Notes under the pieces: generated by a model
The model's input: only the letters and a program-made list of their open reading frames with translations
Databases searched by the model: none
Told to the model about the DNA's origin: nothing
Source: JBBQZU01 sp038207425
GTDB lineage: Bacteria > Bacteroidota > Bacteroidia > Flavobacteriales_D > Cryomorphaceae
Direction: 5' to 3'
NCBI GenBank assembly: GCA_038207425.1
Contig: JBBQZU010000013.1
Span: 1-64,000 of the forward strand
DNA length: 64,000 nt
Shown here: in pieces, positions 26,446-35,367 of the stretch
Position numbering within the stretch: position 1 is the first letter of the stretch
How the letters are laid out: every line of letters begins with the position of its first letter
Program-made: the position numbers and the translations under genes

Positions 26446-27365
26446 AATTTGTGTTTGTCCGTTAGTTGTGTACTGTCGGGAGCCTGATTCATATAGCTCC
26501 ACTCACTCCATGACCCATCATAGTTGTATACATGCTTGTAACCAAGTACTTCAGTGAGTACAAAATAGGTATACGATGAACGCACGCCGGAATGACAATA
26601 AACCAAAACAGTATCAGCAGGCGATGCCATCGGGCCATAAATTGTGCGAAGTTCTTCTACAGATTTTAAAGTAATTAAATCCCCCTTGGTAAAATCAAGA
26701 CTCTTTGAGTAGCAAATGTTGATTGCATTTGGCACATGGCCTGAAAATGAAGCCCCTTTTTTCAATTCAATTCCGTTGTATTCAGCAGCCGACCTGGCAT
26801 CGATGACTACAACACCCGGCCGCTCTCTAAGTTTTTCAAATCTTGCAAAATCCATCTTCATGTCTGGTTCTGCTGCTGCTGCTGAAAATTCATAAATGGT
26901 AGGTTGTATCTCAGGAATATCTTGAGTAATATCACCCTCCCATTCAGCCAGTCCTCCGCTGTGAATGGATATGTTTTTGTGGCCATATTGCTTTAAGAGC
27001 CACCATACCCGTGCTGCTTCCACACCTCCTCTATCATCATACAATACCACAGTTTGTTTTGAAGCTATTCCCAATTTCCCCAGCACCGACTTCATTGATT
27101 CGGCATCAAGTGCCATACCATAATATGGATAATTTCTTGACTCCAAATCGGTACGCCATATGTTTACAGCTCCTGGCATATGTCCTTTCAGGTACGCATC
27201 TTTCGGTCGAACATCAACAATCGAAATTGGTTGATTTTTATCAAGCATCGTTTTAAAGTATTCGGAGTTTATAAGAACAGGGTGCGTTTGCTGCGTTTCG
27301 GGCTTTTTGCACCCAAAAAGCAATAATAGGATCAATGCTGCAGCAAATTCAATTCTTAAGTTCAT
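26442..27365 (-). CDS. two-domain rhodanese (sulfurtransferase) lipoprotein
   Basis: Predicted thiosulfate or 3-mercaptopyruvate sulfurtransferase outside the cytoplasm. The 307 residues start with a lipoprotein signal (LLLLFGC, Cys19). Two rhodanese domains follow: an N-terminal inactive-type domain (SIVDVRPKDAYLKGHMPGA) and a C-terminal domain with the active cysteine in VLVYCHSGVRSSY (Cys257). The start was placed at 27365 because an earlier frame start lacks the signal. It overlaps the cytochrome gene by 17 bases and the desaturase by four. The context suggests handling of sulfane sulfur next to a sulfite-oxidising enzyme; that is inference. Confidence 0.88.
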   Translation of the reverse strand: MNLRIEFAAALILLLLFGCKKPETQQTHPVLINSEYFKTMLDKNQPISIVDVRPKDAYLKGHMPGAVNIWRTDLESRNYPYYGMALDAESMKSVLGKLGIASKQTVVLYDDRGGVEAARVWWLLKQYGHKNISIHSGGLAEWEGDITQDIPEIQPTIYEFSAAAAEPDMKMDFARFEKLRERPGVVVIDARSAAEYNGIELKKGASFSGHVPNAINICYSKSLDFTKGDLITLKSVEELRTIYGPMASPADTVLVYCHSGVRSSYTYFVLTEVLGYKHVYNYDGSWSEWSYMNQAPDSTQLTDKHKL

Positions 27366-27798
27366 ACCAATCTGTTGGTTGTATAGAAAGATTCTTTCTT
27401 CGCCCCTGAGCGGTAGGGGCGTAATTCTTTGCGAGATATGCAATTATTTTTTCTTCATTCTTTCCAAGGTCCCAGAGATTCTGTTTTTCCTGCATCCACC
27501 TTATAGCCTTGAGCCAGCCGTCGGCAGAGAGTCTGTTTTTAATTATCAGATCGGCCGAATGGCATGAAGTACAATTGTAAACAATAAGCTCAAAATCTTT
27601 CTCAGCAATCAAACCAGTGGGTAGGTGAATACCTAGCTGAACTTCTTTGAGCAATGATGATTCTGGCTCAGGAGTCAAAGAAACATATTGCACGGCATTC
27701 ACTTCTTCATTGATTGAAATCACAGAAACCAAAATAGACAAGCCGGTGATGAATATCATCATAAGCAGTATATTTCGTACCTGTTTATCGGCCCACAT
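27349..27798 (-). CDS. monoheme c-type cytochrome, likely electron acceptor of the adjacent molybdoenzyme
   Basis: The 149-residue protein has one N-terminal hydrophobic segment (about residues 9-28), acting as signal or anchor, and one haem c motif CTSCH (Cys76, Cys79, His80). A methionine about 30 residues downstream (RWMQEK) could be the second axial ligand. It resembles the small cytochrome subunits found with SorA-type sulfite dehydrogenases. Its ATG is 2 bases after the molybdoenzyme stop and it overlaps the rhodanese gene. I infer that it carries electrons from sulfite oxidation to the respiratory chain. Confidence 0.85.
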   Translation of the reverse strand: MWADKQVRNILLMMIFITGLSILVSVISINEEVNAVQYVSLTPEPESSLLKEVQLGIHLPTGLIAEKDFELIVYNCTSCHSADLIIKNRLSADGWLKAIRWMQEKQNLWDLGKNEEKIIAYLAKNYAPTAQGRRKNLSIQPTDWYELKN

Positions 27799-27800
27799 GG

Positions 27801-29045
27801 TCAGTTTACTTTTACGGCAATTCGATGAGTAGCATTATTGAGGTAGCCTTGTGGGTTCCATTCAGGTGAAACCATGGGTTGCATAACTCCTTTTGAATCT
27901 GTGGCGCGCACCCAAACTTCATAATATCCTTTTTTGTCTATCTTCAGTTTGCTTGAAAACCTTTGCCAAGCGAGGCGATTTGGAGGCGGGTCAAGTTTAG
28001 CAGCCTGCCAGGTTTTGCCATAGTCGGTAGAAATATCAACTGCTTTTACTGAAAGGTCGCCGGCCCATGACTTCCCACGCACTTCAAATACCTGTCCTTC
28101 CTTCACCATGGCTCCTGTTTTAGGATAGGTAATAATTGCTTTCACCGGCATGGATTCTATGATGCACATATCCTTATCGGCCACAGTAGCACCCGGTTCA
28201 ATAGGGTAGCATGGCACACGGTAGGAGGGCGCTTCCATTTTCGGGCCGTCGTGTATTTTGTTTCTCACCACCAGTCTGTGTAGCCATTTCCCGGAAACGG
28301 AAGCGGGCCAGCCACCAATGACGAGACGCAGCGGGTAGCCATGCACTGCAGGTATATCAGCACCATTCAAGGCAAATGCAATAAGGGTTTCATCCTCGAG
28401 CGCTTTTTCCATTGGTACGCCTCTTGAAATAACAACCTTTGAAGCATCACCGCTCAAATGACGATCGGTACCGTAATATCCTATATAAACAGCATCACTT
28501 TTTATACCCACATCGGCCAGTACATCCTTTAACCTTACACCTGTCCATCGTCCGCAACAAACACCGCCATAACCCCATTGATTACCTGTAGCTGGCGGAT
28601 TGCTTTCACTGCGTCCATTGCCTCCGCATTCAAGCACCAAATCATAGGTATGGTGCTTGAATTTTGATTTAAGTTCGCCGATGGTGTATGTTTTTGGAGT
28701 TGGCACTGACTCCCCATCAATTACGAGTTTCCAATCGTCGGCTTTTAAGGCAGTAGGCATGAGACCGTTATTCCGTATAAACATTTTGTCGACCGGAGTT
28801 ACCGCGTCGTCAAGCAGGTGTACAGGCGTTTCAAGATTTAGCGGTCTCCTGTTGTGAATGATCATCTCAGGATGCATTTTAGATATGATTTTCTCCTCAT
28901 CAAGTTCCTGTTCCGGCCCTATTAATAAAGTCGAAGCAATTATCCCGGCAGAAACCAATACCGTCACACCGCCAAAAATCAATACCAACCCTGGCGCAGT
29001 TCCGATAAGGCTCTTGAGATCAATCAATCGTTCCTTGTATGACAT
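27801..29045 (-). CDS. sulfite oxidase-family molybdopterin oxidoreductase, membrane-anchored
   Basis: The 414 residues comprise one N-terminal membrane anchor (about 18-42, GLVLIFGGVTVLVSAGIIAS) with no twin arginine, a molybdopterin domain and a C-terminal dimerisation domain. The molybdenum ligand is the cysteine in LECGGNGRSE (Cys140), and the HGYPLRLVIGGWPASVSGKW segment is typical of SoxC/SorA-type sulfite dehydrogenases. With a cytochrome c encoded next door, sulfite to sulfate oxidation is the most likely reaction; other sulfoxide-related substrates cannot be excluded. It heads a coupled four-gene minus-strand operon. The lack of a visible Tat motif is odd for a molybdoenzyme that would act outside the cytoplasm. 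Confidence 0.87.
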   Translation of the reverse strand: MSYKERLIDLKSLIGTAPGLVLIFGGVTVLVSAGIIASTLLIGPEQELDEEKIISKMHPEMIIHNRRPLNLETPVHLLDDAVTPVDKMFIRNNGLMPTALKADDWKLVIDGESVPTPKTYTIGELKSKFKHHTYDLVLECGGNGRSESNPPATGNQWGYGGVCCGRWTGVRLKDVLADVGIKSDAVYIGYYGTDRHLSGDASKVVISRGVPMEKALEDETLIAFALNGADIPAVHGYPLRLVIGGWPASVSGKWLHRLVVRNKIHDGPKMEAPSYRVPCYPIEPGATVADKDMCIIESMPVKAIITYPKTGAMVKEGQVFEVRGKSWAGDLSVKAVDISTDYGKTWQAAKLDPPPNRLAWQRFSSKLKIDKKGYYEVWVRATDSKGVMQPMVSPEWNPQGYLNNATHRIAVKVN

Positions 29046-29250
29046 GGTTTACTAAAATATTCTGCTAGTTATCTAAGGCTAAAAAACATCTCACGATTTA
29101 CAACGAGACAATTTTGGGAAAAATACTACACAAATGTAATGTGACCTAAATTTTAAACATGTGACTTAGGATACACATACCAATAAATTACAGGAAATAT
29201 GACCAATAAACTTTGCTGAGATCATGCGTATATTTGCTAAAACCGGAACA

Positions 29251-29613
29251 ATGCGCATTGATAAATTTGTGTGGGCTGTGCGTTTTTATAAAACGCGTTC
29301 GATAGGCGCAGAAGCCATTAAAACCGGGCAGGTGCTCATTAATGAACACCAAGCCAAACCTGCACAATCCATAAAACCCGGCGATATTGTAAAAATCAAG
29401 CGAAACCCTATATGGCGTTCATACAGGGTTAAAGAATTACTTAAGAATCGTGTAGGAGCAGCTTTATTGCCTACCTACTTAGAAGAATGTACCCCCAATG
29501 GTGAGCTCGAAAAACTTGAAATGATGAAGCTCATGCCCGGCTATGACCGAGAAAAAGGCTTGGGCAGACCTACCAAAAAGGAACGTCGAAGCTTGGATGA
29601 TTTGGGTTGGTGA
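29251..29613 (+). CDS. S4-domain RNA-binding protein, Hsp15-like
   Basis: Small RNA-binding protein, 120 residues from the ATG at 29251. The S4 domain occupies the first 60 residues (MRIDKFVWAVRFYKTRS ... GDIVKIKR), as in Hsp15/HslR, which acts on stalled large ribosomal subunits. A basic C-terminal tail (GRPTKKERRSLDDLGW) follows. Homologues start at MRIDKF, so I prefer 29251 over the in-frame ATG at 29224. It stands alone between the sulfite-oxidation operon (divergent) and small exported genes. Confidence 0.85.
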   Translation: MRIDKFVWAVRFYKTRSIGAEAIKTGQVLINEHQAKPAQSIKPGDIVKIKRNPIWRSYRVKELLKNRVGAALLPTYLEECTPNGELEKLEMMKLMPGYDREKGLGRPTKKERRSLDDLGW

Positions 29614-29854
29614 ATCTTTGCGCTTACAGGCATATTCCAGACTTTCACAAAATTTCGCAATTCGGTTTTGCTAAATCAAGTGCATACAAACACTTGTTTT
29701 CCTGGGTATTATAAATAAATCTATGACATCAAAAACGACCGTTTGTCATCCCGAACAAACACTCATCCCAAAAAAGTATCCTTAAAAGGAAGTCGATCGT
29801 ACTATTGCTGTATGAATGCTAAACAAGAAATAAACAAACCAAACATACCGCAAC

Positions 29855-30103
29855 ATGAAAACACTCATCGTTACCATCCTGATGATGGCCACACTCGGAG
29901 GGCAGAGCTTCGCTGCCAGCTTTGACAAAATTAAAACCGAAGCCAAAGCAAATGCAACTGCCAAAGCAAAAATTCTGACTCCTGAACAAGAGCTGCTTTT
30001 TGAAAAAGGAAATTTGTCAGAAGCAGTTTTAAAACCGGTCTATACAGAAGCAGAGCAGTTGATATTCACCGAACAGCTCAAAAAGATTAAAAATAAGAAC
30101 TGA
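29855..30103 (+). CDS. small exported protein (82 residues)
   Basis: A signal peptide of about 21 residues (MKTLIVTILMMATLGGQSF, then AAS) precedes a short, charged, mostly helical mature part rich in lysine and glutamate with a patch of repeated alanine/lysine. No known family. A strong terminator follows 27 bases after the stop, which supports a real single-gene unit. Confidence 0.6.
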   Translation: MKTLIVTILMMATLGGQSFAASFDKIKTEAKANATAKAKILTPEQELLFEKGNLSEAVLKPVYTEAEQLIFTEQLKKIKNKN

Positions 30104-30130
30104 TTCTTCGCAACAATCGGTTTACGTTAG

Positions 30131-30162
30131 AAGGCAATCCAAAGGGGTTGCCTTTCTTTTTT
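30131..30162 (+). terminator. intrinsic terminator after the small exported gene
   Basis: Ten-base arms at 30131-30140 and 30145-30154 (one G-U pair) with a four-base loop, followed by TCTTTTTT. Confidence 0.75.
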
Positions 30163-30169
30163 ACCCCGA

Positions 30170-30742
30170 TTATATACCATTGAGCCAGGCGGTAAATTTC
30201 TCAAGGGCTCGCACACGGTGATTTATTTTGTTCTTGGCTTCCATGCCCATTTCAGCAAATGTTTGCATAAAGCCATGGGGCATAAATACGGGGTCATATC
30301 CAAAACCAAGTGTACCCCGCATTTCGTGCGTAATAACTCCATTTACTTCACCTGCAAAAAGTTGATCACCCTGCGCTGAAACATAGGCTATAACCGTTCT
30401 GAATTTAGCACTGCGGTCTTTACAGCCTTGCATGGCACCGAGCAACTTTTGCATATTTGCCATAGCATCGCGACTACCTGAGTAGTGTGCTGTATCCACT
30501 CCCGGCAGTCCGTTGATACAAGCCACTTCAAGCCCCGAATCATCTGCAAATACAGGCAATCCGTAAATGTTCTGTATATATTTAGCCTTCTCCATAGCAT
30601 TTGATTCAAGTGTAGCTCCCGTTTCAGGTATCTCACCGGTGAATCCAGCTTCGGCTAATGATATAAGTTCAAATGCATCCTTGAGCGCGTGCCTTACTTC
30701 TTCGAGTTTGTGTGCGTTGTTGGTGGCAAAAATGATTTTCAT
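30170..30742 (-). CDS. rdgB: non-canonical purine NTP pyrophosphatase (RdgB/HAM1)
   Basis: Hydrolyses dITP, ITP and XTP to monophosphates, keeping damaged purines out of DNA and RNA. It is 190 residues from the ATG at 30742, with the family start KIIFATNNAHKLEEVRHAL. The central VFADDSGLEVACINGLPGVDTAHYSG and the late GTLGFGYDPVFMP segment are also typical. An upstream frame start at 30808 adds 22 residues not found in the family. No promoter of the TAnnTTTG type is evident. Confidence 0.95.
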   Translation of the reverse strand: MKIIFATNNAHKLEEVRHALKDAFELISLAEAGFTGEIPETGATLESNAMEKAKYIQNIYGLPVFADDSGLEVACINGLPGVDTAHYSGSRDAMANMQKLLGAMQGCKDRSAKFRTVIAYVSAQGDQLFAGEVNGVITHEMRGTLGFGYDPVFMPHGFMQTFAEMGMEAKNKINHRVRALEKFTAWLNGI

Positions 30743-30876
30743 AATGCGAATATGCGAAAGCAAATTATCATTGAACGCAAACAGCAATCTATTCAGACCA
30801 AAAAACATCTGAATTCAGGTAATTAATCGGCCTGAATTTTGATAAAAACTTCTTATACCGTAAAACCCCAAAAGCC

Positions 30877-31500
30877 ATGAAAACTTATGTTAGCATTTTC
30901 GCAATGGTGATACTATTTGGAGCGCTTAAAGCTCAATCTACCGATGATGGATCACCAAATCACAAAACTTTATTTAATGACCTCAAGGCAGGTTACGGAA
31001 TTGTGGACATTTCGTACACCCAGCCTTACATTGGCAATACGGCAATGCCCGGCTTCGGAATGACTTTTGGCGCTGTGCTGAACGACTTCTGGTTCACAGG
31101 TTTACACTTTGACGTAAGCAGCACTTCAAGCCTTACAATGGGCACTCCACCTGTGCAGGTAATAAATCCACGGTTCACGTATTTCTTCGTCGGATTGCAC
31201 AATGAGTTTATTATTTTTCCATCCTCTGCAGTCAATGTTTCTTTTCCTTTACGGCTGGGTGTGGGAGGAGTAACTTATGCTGACCGCTACTTTGAAGGGT
31301 GGAATCGGGCGCAAATTGATCAGGATTACTTTTTTGTAGCTGAATCCGGAGTAAAACTGAATTTTAACCTTTGGAAACATGTAGGTCTTACAGGTGGGGT
31401 GTCTTACAGGTTTGCAAATGGCGTAGACCGGGCAGGCAGCGACTCTGAATTTACCGGCCAGGTATACCATGCAGGATTAAGATTCAAATTCTGGGAATAG
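30877..31500 (+). CDS. putative outer-membrane beta-barrel protein
   Basis: Unassigned protein of 207 residues with a signal peptide (about 1-19, ending LKAQ) and a mature part of alternating hydrophobic strands rich in glycine and aromatic residues, ending HAGLRFKFWE. This is the pattern of small outer-membrane barrels common in Bacteroidota. No substrate or partner can be named. It is followed by a terminator that overlaps the end of the convergent acyltransferase gene. Confidence 0.65.
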   Translation: MKTYVSIFAMVILFGALKAQSTDDGSPNHKTLFNDLKAGYGIVDISYTQPYIGNTAMPGFGMTFGAVLNDFWFTGLHFDVSSTSSLTMGTPPVQVINPRFTYFFVGLHNEFIIFPSSAVNVSFPLRLGVGGVTYADRYFEGWNRAQIDQDYFFVAESGVKLNFNLWKHVGLTGGVSYRFANGVDRAGSDSEFTGQVYHAGLRFKFWE

Positions 31501-31521
31501 ATCGAATTGACTACTATCCCC

Positions 31522-32856
31522 CTATAGCCGCTCAGATCTGAAGCGGCTTTTCTTGCTTTTATATGACATCATCACACTTCCTTCAATCTCTTTCAGGTAG
31601 GTACAAAGAGCAGGTTTTCTCCACCGCATCCACAACATTCGCCACAAAGTGAGCACATAACGGTAAGGCAGTCGCAGCTCCCTGATTATGAAAATGCTCA
31701 ATGGATAAAAAATGAGTACCGATATAGCCACAAGCATAGGGCGACCGGACAAGAGCGCAGCAACTATTGCGAAGATCAATCCGAATAGCGGGAAAAGAAT
31801 CAGATTACCTACAAGTTTTATGCTGCTCCAAAACTGTACGTCGCGCACAAACTTTTTAAGCATTGCTTTGATGATCAAATACGAAGGCGCATGGAGAAGC
31901 CAGCATAAAGCGAAGATTGGCAGCACAGCGAGCAGAAACAGGTTCTGTAATACCCAGTATCCGTCATCCTTTCGGAAAATATAAAAAAACGGTGCACGTA
32001 ACTTGCTATGCTCCATCTCCTGGTCATAGATGTGCAGCTTACGGAAATAAGGATGATCTTCTTTCATTTCCTGCAGGGCTTTTTCACGGCTTTTGTAAAA
32101 ATCCATATCGCCATTCCCTTGGGTATAGCCGCCAGCACGTTGTATATAAAAAGGAATAAACCGATCCATTTCAATATCAAATGCCCGCTCAGCATAAGGG
32201 ATTTCAATATTCACAATCTCTTCAATCAATCGCATTTTCACATCATCGCGCAGCAGTGACATTGCTCTGGCGGGATTCTCACGGTATTCAGAGTAGTAAT
32301 CGCTCACTGATAGAGGCGCTCCCCAATTGACTATAAGTCTTGACTGACTTTCGTGATAGCTGCTGTAGTTGAGCCCAAGAGGTACCACCTTTATATGCAA
32401 ATGATCATGGTCTTCCAAGGCTCCGAATAATATTCTAGTGAAGCCCTTACTCAACGGTCGCAATCGCCGCTCTCCAAGATGGCTGGCTTCCGGAAAAATA
32501 AGCAATGTTCCCCCTTCTCGAAGAATCTTAAAACACTCTTCAAATACCTGATCGTTCTTGTTAAGATTATTGATACCATCGCGTTGCCGGTACACAGGCA
32601 TCATATTGAGAGAGCGAAGAAATGCATCAGCAAAGCCCGGTTTAAACACATCGGCACGCACCAGAAAATGGATTGGTTTAGGCGCAAAAACCGCTGGGAT
32701 CAATGCATCCATAAATGCATTCTGATGATTTGGAGCAAGCAGAACCGGCCCTTCCTTCGGGTAGGTGTCTACACCATTTATCTCAATGCGGCGGTAGAAA
32801 AGCTTGATGGCGAGTTTCACCCAAAACTTCAGCAACGACCACCATAGGAATCTCAT
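31522..32856 (-). CDS. 1-acyl-glycerol-3-phosphate acyltransferase-like (PlsC family) membrane protein
   Basis: Probable phospholipid acyltransferase at the inner membrane, 444 residues. The PlsC domain occupies roughly residues 20-210, with the catalytic NHQNAFMDAL (NHx4D) and the later FPEASHLGERRLRPL motif. A helical middle and three or more hydrophobic segments follow in the C-terminal third (about 290-400), which simple PlsC proteins lack, so it belongs to the longer subgroup seen in Bacteroidota. Its ATG shares one base with the pheT stop, which implies coupling to the synthetase upstream. Confidence 0.82.
   Translation of the reverse strand: MRFLWWSLLKFWVKLAIKLFYRRIEINGVDTYPKEGPVLLAPNHQNAFMDALIPAVFAPKPIHFLVRADVFKPGFADAFLRSLNMMPVYRQRDGINNLNKNDQVFEECFKILREGGTLLIFPEASHLGERRLRPLSKGFTRILFGALEDHDHLHIKVVPLGLNYSSYHESQSRLIVNWGAPLSVSDYYSEYRENPARAMSLLRDDVKMRLIEEIVNIEIPYAERAFDIEMDRFIPFYIQRAGGYTQGNGDMDFYKSREKALQEMKEDHPYFRKLHIYDQEMEHSKLRAPFFYIFRKDDGYWVLQNLFLLAVLPIFALCWLLHAPSYLIIKAMLKKFVRDVQFWSSIKLVGNLILFPLFGLIFAIVAALLSGRPMLVAISVLIFYPLSIFIIRELRLPYRYVLTLWRMLWMRWRKPALCTYLKEIEGSVMMSYKSKKSRFRSERL
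31526..31552 (+). terminator. terminator in the overlap of convergent genes
   Basis: Arms AGCCGCT (31526-31532) and AGCGGCT (31542-31548) followed by TTTTC. It lies 26 bases after the barrel gene and inside the last codons of the acyltransferase on the other strand. Confidence 0.55.
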
Positions 32857-35276
32857 TATCTCAAAGTTGCGCCAAGTTCTTTTTCAAGTCCGGCCTGTAT
32901 ATCGCTCATTTTTCGGTCTATTTCCTGATCATTCAGCGTGCGGTAAGGATCCTGAAGTACGAAGCGAACCGCATAGCTCTTTTTGCCGACAGGCAGATTC
33001 TTGCCTTCGTACACATCGAAGAGGCTAACATCTTTGAGCAGTTTACCGCCTCGTTTTAAGGCAATCTTCTCAATTTGTTCAAACTTCACCGCCTGATCGA
33101 GCAACAGTGAAAAATCGCGGCGTACCCACGGTGAGCGGGGTAGCTCGGCATAGGTTTTAGAAGCATGCTGAACCTGCTTCATGCAAACCTCCAGATCAAT
33201 TTCGGCTATAAGCACAGATTGCTTTATGCCAAATCGCTTCAAAGCAGGTTGAGAAATGATGCCAATCAAGCCAGCATCAGCTCCGTTCACCTTCACGGCC
33301 ATTGCTTCTGAATACATCGGAGAATCAACCGCCTCAGTGGAGAAAGTAAGGCCCATTGTGTCGAATACTGCAGCAAGATGACCTCTTTGATCACTTGTGT
33401 CAAAGGGTGTGGAAGGGTTATTCCAGTTTTCGCTAAATCGGCTGCCGCAAAGCACTATACTGAGCATCTTCCTTTCGGGAAATGAGTTCTCAGATTTCTC
33501 GTACACGCTGCCTGTTTCGAAAAGCATGAGCCGTTCCGTTTGTCGGTTCAGATTGTATGCCACAGCCTCAAGCGCTCCGGGTATAAGTGATGGCCGCAGC
33601 ACATCGAGCTCCTGGCTCAGTGGATTCAATATAGGTATTGCCTTCTCGGCAAATGTTGCTCCGGCTGCATCGTTCAGATACTCAGATCGGATAAGGCCAT
33701 TGGCCATCATTTCCGTAAAGCCACGACCTACAAGGGTTTGAGCAATTGAATGTAGTACTTCGTGTATTGAAGGTTTATCAGGATATGAAACGCTGAATGC
33801 CATCCTTCCGGGCATTGTCACTTCGTTGAAACCAAAAATACGAAGCACTTCTTCAATCACATCCACTTCGCGGGCTACATCCACCCGATACGAAGGAGCA
33901 ATGAGTTGGTACAAACCGGACTTTTCGCTGAGCACTTCAAAATCAAGAGAATCCAATATTGCGCGCAAGGTCCGATCATTTATAGCAGTGCCACAGATTG
34001 CATTGCATCGAGCAAGCGAGAAGACAATCTCTACCGGTTCATACTCACGTGCTACAACGTCAATCTCCACACCTGCGACATTGGCTCCACATACTTCTAT
34101 AATGAGCTGAGCCGCCCTGCGCAAAGCATACAGGGTCGCCTTGGGGTCTGTTCCACGCTCAAATCTGAATGAAGCATCCGTATTAAGTCCATGCCTGCGC
34201 GATGCTTTACGGATACGCGAAGGACTGAACCAGGCACTTTCCAAAAAAATACGGCTGCTGCCCACCGTCACGCCGCTTTGGCCACCGCCAAATACACCGG
34301 CTATACACATCGGTGCGTTCGAATTGCAAATCAACAGATCTTCAGCAAAAAGTTTTCTTTGCACGCCGTCAAGGGTTTTAAACAAAGTACCTTCAGGCAT
34401 GGTGCGCACTATAACGGTAGCACCATCTATTTTATCGGCATCGAATGCATGTAGAGGTTGCCCGGTTTCGTGAAGCACGTAATTGGTAATGTCCACAACA
34501 TTATTGATTGGGCTAAGACCTATGGCTCTAAGTCTGTTTTGCAACCAGGCCGGCGATGGAGCCACCTTCACGTCTTTAAGCGTTATACCGGAATATCTTC
34601 CACAGCCATCCTTGTCCTCTACCTTCACCGAAATGGGGTTGGCAGCCTTTCCGGCAAATGAAGGCACGGAAGGAAGTTCAGCTCTGACTTTAAATTCAAG
34701 GCTCAAGCGAGCTGCCAGGTCGCGCGCCACACCGAAATGCCCGAAGGCATCTGTTCTATTTGGTGTTAACCCAATTTCAAGGACTTCGTCAGTGTAAAGA
34801 CCCAGATAGTCAGCAGCGGTATCTCCTGGCACAGCATCATCAGCAAGCACCATAATACCATCATGACCATCGCCAAGGTCGAGCTCGTCTTCTGCGCAAA
34901 TCATTCCTTCAGAATCAATACCCCGAATCTTTGATTTCATTATTTTGATAGGTTCAACAGCGTTAGCTTTCAGAAGGGTGCCTGCAGTAGCTACCAATAC
35001 CTTCTGTCCAGTAGCTACGTTTGGTGCGCCACAAACAATCTGAAGCGGCGACCCTGCGCCTACATCTACTTTTGTAATTCTTAACCTATCGGCATCGGGG
35101 TGAGCAATTACTTCAATTACTTTACCTACCACAACCCCTTTCAGGCCTCCCGGCACAGATTCAAACTTTTCTACCTTTTCTACCTCAAGACCGGTATCAG
35201 TAAGTATTTCCGCTATTTCAGCAGCATTAAGGTTGGTTTTTATATAGTCGCGAAGCCAGTTTAGCGAAACTCTCAT
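32856..35276 (-). CDS. pheT: phenylalanine--tRNA ligase beta subunit
   Basis: Beta subunit of the heterotetrameric PheRS, 806 residues. In order: an N-terminal tRNA-binding (EMAP-like) domain (VVGKVIEVIAHPDADRL), the B3/B4 editing region, the B5 domain, the inactive synthetase-like core, and the C-terminal ferredoxin-fold anticodon-binding domain (AELPRSPWVRRDFSLLLD ... PYRTLNDQEI). The alpha subunit is not in the window, which is usual in Bacteroidota. A TAGCTTTG element lies 22 bases upstream. Confidence 0.96.
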   Translation of the reverse strand: MRVSLNWLRDYIKTNLNAAEIAEILTDTGLEVEKVEKFESVPGGLKGVVVGKVIEVIAHPDADRLRITKVDVGAGSPLQIVCGAPNVATGQKVLVATAGTLLKANAVEPIKIMKSKIRGIDSEGMICAEDELDLGDGHDGIMVLADDAVPGDTAADYLGLYTDEVLEIGLTPNRTDAFGHFGVARDLAARLSLEFKVRAELPSVPSFAGKAANPISVKVEDKDGCGRYSGITLKDVKVAPSPAWLQNRLRAIGLSPINNVVDITNYVLHETGQPLHAFDADKIDGATVIVRTMPEGTLFKTLDGVQRKLFAEDLLICNSNAPMCIAGVFGGGQSGVTVGSSRIFLESAWFSPSRIRKASRRHGLNTDASFRFERGTDPKATLYALRRAAQLIIEVCGANVAGVEIDVVAREYEPVEIVFSLARCNAICGTAINDRTLRAILDSLDFEVLSEKSGLYQLIAPSYRVDVAREVDVIEEVLRIFGFNEVTMPGRMAFSVSYPDKPSIHEVLHSIAQTLVGRGFTEMMANGLIRSEYLNDAAGATFAEKAIPILNPLSQELDVLRPSLIPGALEAVAYNLNRQTERLMLFETGSVYEKSENSFPERKMLSIVLCGSRFSENWNNPSTPFDTSDQRGHLAAVFDTMGLTFSTEAVDSPMYSEAMAVKVNGADAGLIGIISQPALKRFGIKQSVLIAEIDLEVCMKQVQHASKTYAELPRSPWVRRDFSLLLDQAVKFEQIEKIALKRGGKLLKDVSLFDVYEGKNLPVGKKSYAVRFVLQDPYRTLNDQEIDRKMSDIQAGLEKELGATLR

Positions 35277-35297
35277 ATAGCTGTGGTATTAAGGCGA

Positions 35298-35305
35298 CAA
35301 AGCTA
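35298..35305 (-). promoter_or_regulatory. -7 element upstream of pheT
   Basis: TAGCTTTG on the minus strand, 22 bases before the pheT ATG, matches TAnnTTTG. No -33 partner is clear. Confidence 0.45.
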
Positions 35306-35367
35306 AAAATTAAGTCGGGCTAAAGCACCGTCTTGCTTGAGCTAAACCCATGAAAGTACCAACCCTT

